Below are positions 8,377-17,233 of a DNA stretch of 64,000 nucleotides, piece by piece. The translations under genes and the position numbers were made by a program. The notes below the pieces were generated by a model. It was given only the letters and a program-made list of their open reading frames with translations, had not been told where the DNA came from and did not search any database. The stretch is from positions 1 through 64,000 of the forward strand of contig JAKPOU010000050.1 in the NCBI GenBank assembly GCA_029547705.1, given 5' to 3'. Position 1 is the first letter of the stretch. Every line of letters begins with the position of its first letter. This stretch comes from Bacteroidota bacterium (GTDB lineage Bacteria > Bacteroidota > Bacteroidia > Bacteroidales > VadinHA17).

Positions 8377-9819
8377 ATGAAGTGTTACAAATTGTTGCTG
8401 ACAATACTTCCGGCACTTCTCATACTATCCGGTTGTAGTGATACGGACAGTTCTACCGCTAAAAGAAAGAAATTAACAAAGAAGGAGATCAATTACATTG
8501 TTGAGTTCGATAAACCTGTTCCGTCAATACCTTCAGGTTTGAGGATCTCGACATTTGACACAGATGCAACTCCTCCTCCGGGAACATGGCTGGCTTATGA
8601 TTCATTGTTGAATACAGGGGATCTGGGTTTAAGAGCAAAAGGCCTGGTTATCCTGGGCGCAGGAGAACCTATTGTTATTTGTTGTGTGGATTGGCTGGGG
8701 ATCTCCAATGCCGGGTATGATTCATTCCGCCGTTCTCTGGGCAATGCAGCCGGAACAAGCCCGGAAAGGGTATCAATACACACCGTTCACCAGCATGATG
8801 CTCCAAACTGTGATTTCACCGTTGAAAAAATACTTCTGGATGCAGGCGTTGATCCGGCATGCTTTGAAGGTACTTTTCACCGGGAATTTATCCGTAAACT
8901 GTCGTATGTGGTCAGGAATTCGCTGGAAAAATCACAGCCTGTAACTCATATAGGGACCGGCAGGGGAATTGTTGATCGGGTGGCTTCCAACAGAAGGATA
9001 TTGGGAGAAAACGGGAAAGTTATCGGGACAAGGTGGACCACTACGAAGGATCCGGCTCTGAGGGCACTGCCAGAAGGACTGATCGATCCCGAGGTCTCGG
9101 TTGTGAGTCTTTGGAATAATGATGATCCCCTGGCAGTCCTGAGCTTTTATGCTTCACATCCACAGAGTTATTACCGGACAGGTATAGCTAATCCGGATTT
9201 TCCGGGCATAGCACGTTTTTTCCGTCAGCTTGAAGTACCGGATGCCCTTCATATTCATTTTAATGGAGCCGGTGGTAATATTGGCGCCGGGAAATACAAC
9301 GACGGAGCTCATGAAAACCGTCTTATACTTGCCCAGCGCCTGGCTGAAGGCATGAAACTGGCATGGGAATCAACAGTAAAGGAAGAAATCACACCCGAAT
9401 CCGTGAGATGGAATTATATCCCCGTTTCACTTCCCCCTGCGAAACATTTGCTTGAACTTGAAAAACGGATGACAGAAATTTCAGATACCCTGTATTCTCA
9501 TTCCCTGGCCTCCAAGCTTGCCTGGCTGGAGCGTACCAGGGCCGGAATTAAAACTGACGTTTCTTGTCTTTCAGCAGAAAATACCAGAATACTCTTTTTA
9601 CCCGGTGAATTATTTGTTGAATATCAGCTTACAGCCAGGTCCATGAGAAAGGATCTCTTTGTAGCCATGGCCTCCTACGGTGAATATGGAATGGGATACA
9701 TAGGTACTGCCGCTGCCTATGATGAGGGCGGATATGAAACAGGAGACGAATCCTTTGTTGACTCCGGCTCGGAAACAATACTTATGGACGCAATAAGCCG
9801 GCTGTTGGGTAACAGGTAA
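8377..9819 (+). CDS. neutral ceramidase-like lipoprotein
   Basis: A 480-residue exported protein with a lipobox (LLILSGC, Cys 20). It resembles the N-terminal catalytic domain of neutral/alkaline ceramidases, zinc amidases acting on N-acyl sphingoids. The likely zinc site is HTVHQHDAP near residue 130, with FYASHPQSYY and FNGAGGNIGAG further on in the positions where the family has its second His and Gly-rich motif. It lacks the C-terminal immunoglobulin-like domain. Many Bacteroidota and Planctomycetes carry such proteins in carbohydrate loci, so the real substrate may not be ceramide. It is convergent with the aminotransferase gene; a second paralogue lies at 17234. Confidence 0.7.
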   Translation: MKCYKLLLTILPALLILSGCSDTDSSTAKRKKLTKKEINYIVEFDKPVPSIPSGLRISTFDTDATPPPGTWLAYDSLLNTGDLGLRAKGLVILGAGEPIVICCVDWLGISNAGYDSFRRSLGNAAGTSPERVSIHTVHQHDAPNCDFTVEKILLDAGVDPACFEGTFHREFIRKLSYVVRNSLEKSQPVTHIGTGRGIVDRVASNRRILGENGKVIGTRWTTTKDPALRALPEGLIDPEVSVVSLWNNDDPLAVLSFYASHPQSYYRTGIANPDFPGIARFFRQLEVPDALHIHFNGAGGNIGAGKYNDGAHENRLILAQRLAEGMKLAWESTVKEEITPESVRWNYIPVSLPPAKHLLELEKRMTEISDTLYSHSLASKLAWLERTRAGIKTDVSCLSAENTRILFLPGELFVEYQLTARSMRKDLFVAMASYGEYGMGYIGTAAAYDEGGYETGDESFVDSGSETILMDAISRLLGNR

Positions 9820-9851
9820 TATCAGATGTCTGTATCATTGATAATGAATAC

Positions 9852-11207
9852 TCAGATTGTGTTGAGCTTATCTCTGTTGACATAGACCTTCATTATGGCA
9901 TTTATCAGGTCATCCATATCTGCCAGAGTTCCGAGCAGTGGACCTGATGCCCATAACATTACCATATCCTCACAAACCTGGTCACATTTAGGCAGATGCA
10001 GTTCGGAATTGAATTTCCTGAGCCTGGCGGCACCATACATTTTTCTGTAAACCGGCAGTGTCTGAATATGCTGTGTCCATGGTTCCCTGTGGAGGCCATT
10101 CGTGATATAAGGGCTCAGGCTTATACCTTCAGCGGCAATTGCTTTAAGGAATTTCTCACGGGGAGCTCCGTTGAACATATCCTTTTTATACGACCACGGA
10201 TAAAGATACCACGAACCTGCAGTAGTACCGGGATAAAGTTTCTGCGGGACAAGCCCCGGGCAGTCCTTAAGATGTTCGGTCAGGTATTTTGCATTCCTGT
10301 TGCGGATATAATGCCTGTCCATAACTCCCGGTAACTGACCGAGCAGGCAGGCAGCTTCAAATTCGTTCATTCGGTATTTTGATCCGATAGTTTCGGTCCT
10401 GCCTCTTTTTGAAGTACCATGATTATGTACTGTGTAGCATTTATCCAGAAGCTCTTCATTGTTACTCACAATGCCTCCTCCTTCGCCGCATGAAAGTACT
10501 TTGCTGGTTTGGAAGCTGAAACAACCGACATCACCTATCAGGCCTGCTTTCTTTCCCTGGTATTCTGCAAAGTGAGCCTGAGCTGAATCTTCAATAACCA
10601 GCAGTTTATGCTTTTTCGCAATTTCCATTATCCGTTCCATGTTACAGGGCTGACCCATCATATGAACAGGCATCAGGGCTTTTGTCCGGCTTGTTATTCT
10701 TCTTTCAACATCATCAGGGTCGAGCTGGAAGGAATCCGGATCAAGGTCTGCCAATACCGGAAGAGCTCTGCTGACCAGGATTGATGCTATTGTTCCGGGA
10801 TCGGTATAGGGCGAAGTGATCACCTCGTCACCGGGACCAATGCCAAGAGCTTCAATACATGTGTTCAGAGATTGTGTGCCTGAACCGGTGGCGATGCTTG
10901 TTTTAATCCCCATCAGCCTCGCAAATTCATTCTCAAATTTCAGAACCTTATTGTCGGCTGACTGAATCCGGCACCATATTCCGCTTTTTGCAGTATCCAT
11001 CATTTCTGCAATGACTTTTTCGTCAATATAAGGCCATTCGGGCCATACTTTTGCCGGTGCTGCAGGAGTGCCTCCCAGAATAGCCAGTTTACCGGAATTG
11101 TCATTTATAATTTCAATATCCTTAAACGGGGATATGGCCCCTGATGCAACAGCAGCAGATCCTGCAGATGCTGTTGTAATAAATTTCCGTCTCGTAATTT
11201 TTTTCAT
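9852..11207 (-). CDS. Tat-exported DegT/DnrJ/EryC1/StrS aminotransferase
   Basis: A 451-residue PLP-dependent sugar aminotransferase fold. The PLP aspartate is D207 (VIEDSAQAH) and the Schiff-base lysine is K236 (FQTSKVLSCGEGG), so the active site is intact. The N-terminus is a twin-arginine signal (TRRKFITTAS, followed by an Ala/Gly-rich core), which is unusual because family members that build nucleotide sugars act in the cytoplasm. Export of the folded PLP enzyme through Tat to the periplasm is inferred. The neighbours are secreted carbohydrate proteins, which suggests action on a free or oxidised keto-sugar. The gene is monocistronic, with its end facing the ceramidase-like gene. Confidence 0.85.
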   Translation of the reverse strand: MKKITRRKFITTASAGSAAVASGAISPFKDIEIINDNSGKLAILGGTPAAPAKVWPEWPYIDEKVIAEMMDTAKSGIWCRIQSADNKVLKFENEFARLMGIKTSIATGSGTQSLNTCIEALGIGPGDEVITSPYTDPGTIASILVSRALPVLADLDPDSFQLDPDDVERRITSRTKALMPVHMMGQPCNMERIMEIAKKHKLLVIEDSAQAHFAEYQGKKAGLIGDVGCFSFQTSKVLSCGEGGGIVSNNEELLDKCYTVHNHGTSKRGRTETIGSKYRMNEFEAACLLGQLPGVMDRHYIRNRNAKYLTEHLKDCPGLVPQKLYPGTTAGSWYLYPWSYKKDMFNGAPREKFLKAIAAEGISLSPYITNGLHREPWTQHIQTLPVYRKMYGAARLRKFNSELHLPKCDQVCEDMVMLWASGPLLGTLADMDDLINAIMKVYVNRDKLNTI

Positions 11208-11296
11208 TTTGTATATGTTATAAACTTATAAATCCCCATTTTTATAATCGATATGGATAGTATCAAAGTTCGTCAGTCTATTTAATATTTCAAAAC

Positions 11297-12103
11297 ATGA
11301 ATAACAGATTTATCGGTTCCGGCATTAAGATTACTGCCATTGCCATATCAATGTCAATGTTGCTGATCAGTTGTAATACCTGGCCGGGATTTACAGGAAA
11401 TAAAACTGAAAAGATCAACAGGCTTACCAGGGCTGAAAAGAAACAGGGATTTATGCTGTTGTTTGACGGAAAGACTTTCAACGGCTGGCGTGGTCTGGGA
11501 AGGGATCATGTCCCTGCCGGCCTCTGGGTTATTGAAGACGGAATGATCAAAAAAGTGGATACAAGAAATAAGGAGAAACTCCCTGATGGAAGGCCCGTTG
11601 AAGGAGGAGATCTGATGACGGTTGAGACTTATGAAAATTTCGAACTGACTTTTGAGTGGAAGCTGAATAAGGCGGGAAACAGCGGTGTGAAATACAACGT
11701 GTCGGAAGAGATGTCACAGGAATATGGATCAGGATTTTCGGCACTGGGTTTTGAATATCAGTTGCTGGATGATGATGATGAATCCTACAGGGGTGTATTA
11801 AAACCGGCACAGTTCACCGGCTCCCTCTATGATCTGATACCCTCGCGGAATGTTGCTCTCAGACCTGTCGGGGAGTTCAACAGCAGCAGGATAATAGTTG
11901 ACGGTGATCATGCCGAGCACTGGCTGAACGGGATCAGGGTGCTTGAATACGATTTCGGGTCACAGGAACTGGAAGAGGCATACAGGGACAGTAAATTCAG
12001 CAAAATACCGGATTTTATCAGGAAACGGAAGGCACATATCGTTTTACAGAACCATAATGATGAATCGTGGTTCCGGAATATCAAGATAAGGATAATTGAT
12101 TGA
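11297..12103 (+). CDS. DUF1080 lipoprotein (3-keto-disaccharide hydrolase-like)
   Basis: A 268-residue lipoprotein (lipobox LLISC, Cys about 26) with a single DUF1080 jelly-roll domain. Diagnostic pieces are FMLLFDGKTFNGWRG at the domain start, GDLMTVETYENFELTFEWK, AGNSGVKYNV and the terminal VLQNHNDESWFRNIKIR. Members hydrolyse or eliminate 3-keto-glycosides produced by Gfo/Idh/MocA oxidoreductases. Three such oxidoreductases lie in this window, which makes that role plausible. It is divergent from the exported aminotransferase and convergent with the SiaC-like gene. Confidence 0.88.
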   Translation: MNNRFIGSGIKITAIAISMSMLLISCNTWPGFTGNKTEKINRLTRAEKKQGFMLLFDGKTFNGWRGLGRDHVPAGLWVIEDGMIKKVDTRNKEKLPDGRPVEGGDLMTVETYENFELTFEWKLNKAGNSGVKYNVSEEMSQEYGSGFSALGFEYQLLDDDDESYRGVLKPAQFTGSLYDLIPSRNVALRPVGEFNSSRIIVDGDHAEHWLNGIRVLEYDFGSQELEEAYRDSKFSKIPDFIRKRKAHIVLQNHNDESWFRNIKIRIID

Positions 12104-12126
12104 TTGCCGGCAGCTGGTTTTCTGCT

Positions 12127-12582
12127 TCAGATGAATACCAGGGCATCCTTTATTACCCTGCTGTTGTTGGTGCCGTAAAGTTTTATCCCGACACAGGGAA
12201 TGGCATCCTGGAGTATGTCCTGAACAGGGATCAGTGCATCCCTGATATCATCTATATCGTTCATGTCATCATACTCTTCCAGAGGCATATAAAGATGAAT
12301 ATACAGAATGTACTCCGGGTCGTTTATTTTTTTGAGTATTACCAGTATTCTGGAAAGCCACATCATTGATGCGGTATTGAAATACTCAATATCCAGCCTC
12401 AGGTTGGTGATTGGTTTGGCTTTTAACGCATACTCACTTACCCAGTTCAGGACCGGCTCATAAACCTTTGCCGCATTTTCAGGAATTGATTTTCCGGAAA
12501 ACACCAGCTCGCCGGAATCCTTATTCAGGTCAATCCTGGGAGTTTTTGCAGTTTTTTCAAGAGTGAAATTATTAAGTGACAT
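12127..12582 (-). CDS. SiaC/DUF1987 family regulatory protein
   Basis: I start this at the ATG at 12582 (MSLNNFTLEKTAKTP), giving 151 residues; the longer frame adds an unlikely leader. The body matches DUF1987, the family of SiaC: TPRIDLNKDSGELVFSGKS, then LRLDIEYFNTASMMWLSRIL with the Asn-Thr-Ala/Ser phospho-acceptor region of anti-sigma-antagonist-like folds. SiaC in Pseudomonas binds and activates a diguanylate cyclase when unphosphorylated and is controlled by a phosphatase/kinase pair. No cyclase, kinase or phosphatase is next to it here, so the partner is unknown. Confidence 0.8.
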   Translation of the reverse strand: MSLNNFTLEKTAKTPRIDLNKDSGELVFSGKSIPENAAKVYEPVLNWVSEYALKAKPITNLRLDIEYFNTASMMWLSRILVILKKINDPEYILYIHLYMPLEEYDDMNDIDDIRDALIPVQDILQDAIPCVGIKLYGTNNSRVIKDALVFI

Positions 12583-12899
12583 TTTTTTAAAAAAATATGG
12601 CAGAAGAAAACTAGGCAATACAGTTTCAAAAATACTTGATATGGTGCTAAATGGAAAAATTTTTATCAAATACTATTGAACAATAGTCAATAAAATCGGC
12701 ATTTTATCAACAAATTTCCCTTTCGGGCCAATTGCGGGATCAATTCCCCGGTATGGCCTGCAGACTGAATCCGGAATGAATTCCATCTGTCTGACAGCTT
12801 CTTTAACAAATTTTTAACTTTCATCTTTTTTATTTTTCCCTGTTTTGAAATAATTTCAGCCGTTATTTTAAAGCAACCCGCAAGAAAAACAGATATTTT
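12583..12899. other. divergent intergenic region
   Basis: This separates the SiaC-like gene (minus) from the ABC operon (plus). It is AT-rich and must hold both promoters, but I see no confident TAnnTTTG pair, RNA structure or repeat. A long minus-strand open frame that begins inside the ABC ATPase gene and runs into this region is antisense noise. Confidence 0.5.
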
Positions 12900-13826
12900 A
12901 TGGATATTGTGATTGAAAATCTCACCAAGCGATACGGTGTCCAGAAAGCCGTTGACAATATTTCGCTCAGGGTGGCAACAGGTGAGATTCTGGGTTTCCT
13001 CGGACCCAACGGAGCAGGAAAGACCACCACAATGAAAATCATTACCAATTTTATAACTGCTGATGAGGGAGAGGTTTATATCGGCGGCAGATCGCTCAGG
13101 GATGATCCGCTTGAAATAAAGAGGCATATCGGCTATCTTCCGGAGAATAATCCCCTCTATCAGGAAATGCCGGTAATTGATTACCTGGAATTCTGCGCAC
13201 TGATAAACAATATTGAAAAGCACAGGGTGGCGGGAAGAGTTGCCGAGATGATCCGTATTACCGGCCTGAACAGCGAGAAACATAAGAAGATTGCCGAATT
13301 GTCGAAAGGATACAGACAGAGAGTCGGTCTGGCCCAGGCTATGATCCATGATCCGGAAATACTCATTCTGGACGAGCCCACATCCGGACTGGATCCCAAC
13401 CAGATAGCCGAGATACGCAAGCTGATACGCGAGCTGGGAAGGGAAAAGACAGTAATTCTCAGTACCCATATCCTGCCGGAAGTGGAGGCTACCTGCGACA
13501 GGATTTTCATTATAAACAAGGGGAGGCTTGTTGCTGACGGTACTGCCGAGAGTCTGAGGAAAAAGGCACAGGGTTCCGACATATTGCGCGTGAGAATTGA
13601 GGATGGCGATATAGATCAGATTTTCAAGGCACTGCAATCCTTAAAGGCAGTGTCAATGGTTGATTTTGCCGACAGGCAGAAAAACAGGTTTGATGTTCAT
13701 TGCAGGAGCGAGGAGGTGAAACGTGATATTTTCAGGCTCTGCGTTGAACGGAACTGGGTACTTACCGAAATAACGCCATTTGAAACCAGGCTTGAGGATA
13801 TTTTCCGGGAACTGACAATGAATTAA
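12900..13826 (+). CDS. ABC transporter ATPase, GldA-like
   Basis: A 308-residue ABC ATPase. Walker A is GPNGAGKTT near residue 39, the signature is ELSKGYRQRVGLAQA near 140, Walker B is ILILDEPTSGLDP near 158, and the switch His is in STHILPE. The C-terminal extension of about 90 residues (ending ETRLEDIFRELT) is typical of the GldA/NatA/CcmA group. With the next three genes it forms a membrane complex of GldA-GldF-GldG type. GldAFG is required for gliding in Flavobacterium, but homologues are widespread in non-gliding Bacteroidota. Twelve bases separate it from the permease gene. Confidence 0.88.
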   Translation: MDIVIENLTKRYGVQKAVDNISLRVATGEILGFLGPNGAGKTTTMKIITNFITADEGEVYIGGRSLRDDPLEIKRHIGYLPENNPLYQEMPVIDYLEFCALINNIEKHRVAGRVAEMIRITGLNSEKHKKIAELSKGYRQRVGLAQAMIHDPEILILDEPTSGLDPNQIAEIRKLIRELGREKTVILSTHILPEVEATCDRIFIINKGRLVADGTAESLRKKAQGSDILRVRIEDGDIDQIFKALQSLKAVSMVDFADRQKNRFDVHCRSEEVKRDIFRLCVERNWVLTEITPFETRLEDIFRELTMN

Positions 13827-13838
13827 TTCTGAATAAGC

Positions 13839-14564
13839 ATGAAAACAATCTGGATAATAGCAAAACGGGAAGTGAATTCATATTTTGATTCGCTTACGGC
13901 AGTTATAATGATAGTGTTATTCCTGGGCTTCAGCGGATTCTTTACCTGGATATCGGGTTCGGACATTTTTTTTCTCGGGCAGGCGAGCCTGAGATCCTTT
14001 TTCGGAATTGCCTACTGGACACTCTTCTTTTTTATACCGGCTCTCACCATGAAGACTTTTGCCGAAGAAAACAAGAGCGGCACAATTGAAATGCTCCTGA
14101 CAAAACCTGTAACCGACCGCCAGGTGATCCTTGGCAAATATTTTGCAACACTGATACTCATAGCAATAGCCCTTGCTCTCACACTTCCCTATGTGATCAC
14201 GGTTTCAAAAATAGGGAACCTGGATGCTGGCGGAACCTTCTGCGGATATCTTGCCCTTCTGCTGATCAGTGCGGCATATGCAAGCATCGGACTGTTTACA
14301 AGCAGTATTACATCAAACCAGATAGTGGCATTTCTTTCTGCACTTTTTATCGGACTTTTTTTCCATATAATCTTTCAGATCATTGCCGGAGGAATGAAAG
14401 GATTCCTGGGACAGATTGTAAACTATCTCAGCATTACCTTCCATTTTGAAAGCCTTGCCCGGGGAGTCCTTGATTCAAAGGATGTTATCTATTTTGCATC
14501 AATAATTTTCATGGGATTATTCCTTACGGAAGTTTCCCTTTCAAAAAGAAATGCCTTTAACTAA
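13839..14564 (+). CDS. ABC transporter permease, GldF-like
   Basis: A 241-residue integral membrane protein with about six hydrophobic segments (near residues 19-40, 60-80, 105-125, 135-155, 160-185 and 215-235). The conserved cytoplasmic coupling stretch TMKTFAEENKSGTIEMLLTKPVTDRQVILGK lies near residues 70-100 (shown here only as its core idea: EExxGTxExLLTxPVxDxxxVLGK). This places it in the ABC-2 permease group with GldF and NosY. It lies between the ATPase and GldG-like genes, so it should be their membrane partner. Confidence 0.85.
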   Translation: MKTIWIIAKREVNSYFDSLTAVIMIVLFLGFSGFFTWISGSDIFFLGQASLRSFFGIAYWTLFFFIPALTMKTFAEENKSGTIEMLLTKPVTDRQVILGKYFATLILIAIALALTLPYVITVSKIGNLDAGGTFCGYLALLLISAAYASIGLFTSSITSNQIVAFLSALFIGLFFHIIFQIIAGGMKGFLGQIVNYLSITFHFESLARGVLDSKDVIYFASIIFMGLFLTEVSLSKRNAFN

Positions 14565-14612
14565 TCAGACTGATCATGGTCCGTTGATCCGTCAATAATT
14601 CAGAAAACGATT

Positions 14613-16124
14613 ATGAGGAAAGCAAAAATAACATCAACAATTATCATCGTCACAATGATTGTGGTCGTTATAAATATTCTTTCAAAAAGCTACAATTTCA
14701 GGCTCGATTTTACCGAGGGTAAGGAATACACACTCAGCAAGGCAACCAGGGATATTCTTGAAGGTCTTGACAAACCTGTCACGGTCACGGCATATTTTTC
14801 TAAAGATCTGCCGCCGCATATCGGCAGCATATCTGATCACCTCAGGGATATGCTGATTGAATATGGCAACAGGTCAAAGGGTATGGTGGTATTTAAATTC
14901 GTCAATCCCAATGAACAGGAGGATCTGGAACAGGAGGCGATGAAAAATGGTATTCAGCCGGTGATGATAAATGTGAGGGAAAAAGACCAGGTGAAGCAGC
15001 AGAAAGCCTATCTGGGAGCTGTTGTTTCGGTTGGCGACGACAGGGAGACCATACCTTTTTTCCAGCCGGGTGCAGCCATGGAGTATGCCCTTACCACCTC
15101 AATCAAAAAACTATCCATAACTGACAAGCCGGCAATAGCCCTGATCCAGGGGCACGGGGAACCGTCATTAAATGAAATGCCCCAGGTTTATGCGGAATTA
15201 AGCGTATTATACAATGTTGAGCCTTTTACCATGACCGATACGACAAACATTCCGGACAGGTATAAGACCATTGCCATTGTCCGGCCTTCTGATACAATAA
15301 GTTCAAATCATTTCGGGCAGCTTGACCGTTTTCTCGCCAGGGGAGGCAACATATTCCTTGCCCTGAATCGTGTGGAGGGAGATTTTTCAACAGCAACGGG
15401 TCATTCTGTTTCCACAGGGCTTGAACAATGGCTCCTGCAGAAAGGTCTGACGGTTGCGGACAACTTCGTTATTGATGCAAGTTGCGGGGCTGTGACTGTT
15501 CAGCAGCAGCAAGGCAATTTTATAATGACCACGCAGGTGTCATTCCCGTATTTCCCCATAATATCAAATTTCGCGGACAATTCAATTACCAGGGGTCTGG
15601 AATCTGTCGTGCTGCAGTTTGCGAGTCCGATCATTTTCAGTGGTGACAGTACAAAAAAATTCACTCCCCTGGCGTTTTCCTCGGAAAGATCAGGAACCCT
15701 AAGCGCTCCTCTGTATTTTGATATTGAAAGGCAGTGGACGGAAAATGATTTTCCCATGTCTGACATTGCAGTGGCCGGAATTCTTGAAGGAAAGTTGTCA
15801 GGCGACCTGAATTCCAGAATAGTACTCGTTTCTGACGGGGATTTTGCAGTAAGCGGCCAACAGCGCGGCCAACAGCTGCCTGCAGACAATATCAGCCTTA
15901 TGGTCAATTCCATTGACTGGCTCTCGGATGATACCGGACTCATTGATCTCAGGACAAAGGAAGTGACATCAAGACCCATAAAGGAGATATCTGACGGCAG
16001 CAGAAGTTTTCTGAAATGGTTCAATTTCCTTCTGCCCATAGTTCTCATAATTGTATATGAACTGATAAGAATGCAGATCAACCGCAACAGACGGATTAAA
16101 AGAATGGAGGTAAGCTATGAGTAG
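14613..16124 (+). CDS. GldG-like ABC auxiliary protein
   Basis: A 503-residue membrane-anchored protein with one N-terminal (residues 7-25) and one C-terminal (about 468-485) transmembrane segment enclosing a large periplasmic domain. The periplasmic part matches the ABC_transp_aux/GldG family: FTEGKEYTLSKATRDILEGL, then VTAYFSKDLPPH, ALIQGHGEP and LVSDGDFAV. Such proteins pair with GldF-type permeases. It overlaps the next gene by eight bases, which indicates translational coupling. Confidence 0.87.
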   Translation: MRKAKITSTIIIVTMIVVVINILSKSYNFRLDFTEGKEYTLSKATRDILEGLDKPVTVTAYFSKDLPPHIGSISDHLRDMLIEYGNRSKGMVVFKFVNPNEQEDLEQEAMKNGIQPVMINVREKDQVKQQKAYLGAVVSVGDDRETIPFFQPGAAMEYALTTSIKKLSITDKPAIALIQGHGEPSLNEMPQVYAELSVLYNVEPFTMTDTTNIPDRYKTIAIVRPSDTISSNHFGQLDRFLARGGNIFLALNRVEGDFSTATGHSVSTGLEQWLLQKGLTVADNFVIDASCGAVTVQQQQGNFIMTTQVSFPYFPIISNFADNSITRGLESVVLQFASPIIFSGDSTKKFTPLAFSSERSGTLSAPLYFDIERQWTENDFPMSDIAVAGILEGKLSGDLNSRIVLVSDGDFAVSGQQRGQQLPADNISLMVNSIDWLSDDTGLIDLRTKEVTSRPIKEISDGSRSFLKWFNFLLPIVLIIVYELIRMQINRNRRIKRMEVSYE

Positions 16125-17079
16125 AAGATTTAACAACAGGAAGTTACTGGTAGTCCTGGGAGGATTGCTGATACTGCTTTTGCTTACGCTGGTAATTAAA
16201 ATCCCACGTGAAAGATCGACTCTGAAGGGCACTCTGGTTGCATTTGACACGGCCGGCGTGGAGCTTATCACTATTGTTCCGAAGGCCGGATTGTCGGAGG
16301 AATTCAGGTTCACGCGCAATAATGGCAGGTGGAACATAATCCAGGGCGAAACAGTTGCCGTCCCGGTGCAGGGTGCTGTTGAAAATATCCTTTCGGGGAT
16401 AATGGCAATAAAGCCACAGACACTGGCCGCTGTGGGTAAATCAGCGCAGGAGGAATATGAGCTTACTGACAGCCTTGCAACCAGAATAAAAGTTACAGGC
16501 AAAAGGGGCAGGAAGCTTGCCGAAGTGCTGATCGGTAAATTTAGCTACAGACAGTCTGCCAGTCCCTATGCAGGCTACGGAAGAAACAACTTCGATGTCA
16601 CCACCTACGTAAGACTTGCAGGAGAAGAGGAGATTTATGCTGTTGATGGCTTTCTTGCCCTTACCTTCAGCGGCGGATTCAACGACTGGAGGGATAAAAC
16701 ATTTATAAGGTGCAAGCGGGATGACATAAACAGAATAACATTCACTTATCCTGCCGACAGCAGTTTCAGTCTTGTAAAAAGGGATTCGTTCTGGTTTGCC
16801 GGCAATCAGAAGGCGGATTCGCTTAAGGTTGCTGACTATCTCAGTTACCTGAGCCTGGCTGAAGGAAGGGAATTTGCCGATACTTTCCGGCCCGGTTCCT
16901 ATCCGTCGTACCAGATACTCATCGAGGGGAACAACCTGCTCAGTATAACAGTGAAATGCTTCCGGGACGGGGATGATCAGTTTATCCTTAATTCAAGCCT
17001 TAATCCCGGGGTATATTACAGCAGTGACAGGGACGGCATGTTTGCGGAATTATTCAAACCGCGGAATCACTTTTTCTGA
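16117..17079 (+). CDS. DUF4340 membrane-anchored protein
   Basis: A 320-residue protein with an N-terminal transmembrane anchor (residues 9-27, LLVVLGGLLILLLLTLVIK) followed by a periplasmic domain of DUF4340 type. This family regularly follows GldG-like genes in Bacteroidota and other phyla. Repeated beta-rich units with the FTRNNGRWNI and TFTYPADSSFSLVKRDSFWF patterns are visible. Its start overlaps the GldG-like stop by eight bases. The stop codon lies inside the first unit of a 16-bp tandem repeat. Function within the complex is unknown. Confidence 0.8.
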   Translation: MSRRFNNRKLLVVLGGLLILLLLTLVIKIPRERSTLKGTLVAFDTAGVELITIVPKAGLSEEFRFTRNNGRWNIIQGETVAVPVQGAVENILSGIMAIKPQTLAAVGKSAQEEYELTDSLATRIKVTGKRGRKLAEVLIGKFSYRQSASPYAGYGRNNFDVTTYVRLAGEEEIYAVDGFLALTFSGGFNDWRDKTFIRCKRDDINRITFTYPADSSFSLVKRDSFWFAGNQKADSLKVADYLSYLSLAEGREFADTFRPGSYPSYQILIEGNNLLSITVKCFRDGDDQFILNSSLNPGVYYSSDRDGMFAELFKPRNHFF

Positions 17080-17108
17080 TTCACCGTTTTTCTGATTCAC
17101 TGTTTTTC
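17071..17108. repeat. 16-bp tandem repeat overlapping a stop codon
   Basis: Two units, TTTTTCTGATTCACCG (17071-17086) and TTTTTCTGATTCACTG (17087-17102), differ at one base and are followed by a partial TTTTTC (17103-17108). The TGA that ends the DUF4340 gene lies in the first unit, and the second unit repeats that TGA. Confidence 0.75.
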
Positions 17109-17233
17109 ATCTTTAATAACGGCATTTGCGGGCCGGTTGCGAACTCTGTAATTTGACGGATTCCGGGAGGCGCAGGGTGATATGCTTAAATAATTTTTAG
17201 TAAATTGTGTCCTTTAATTTTAATCCGGAAATC

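Noticed and set aside
12687-13637. 316-residue minus-strand frame
   Set aside because: It lies mostly antisense to the GldA-like ATPase, whose Walker and signature motifs are intact.
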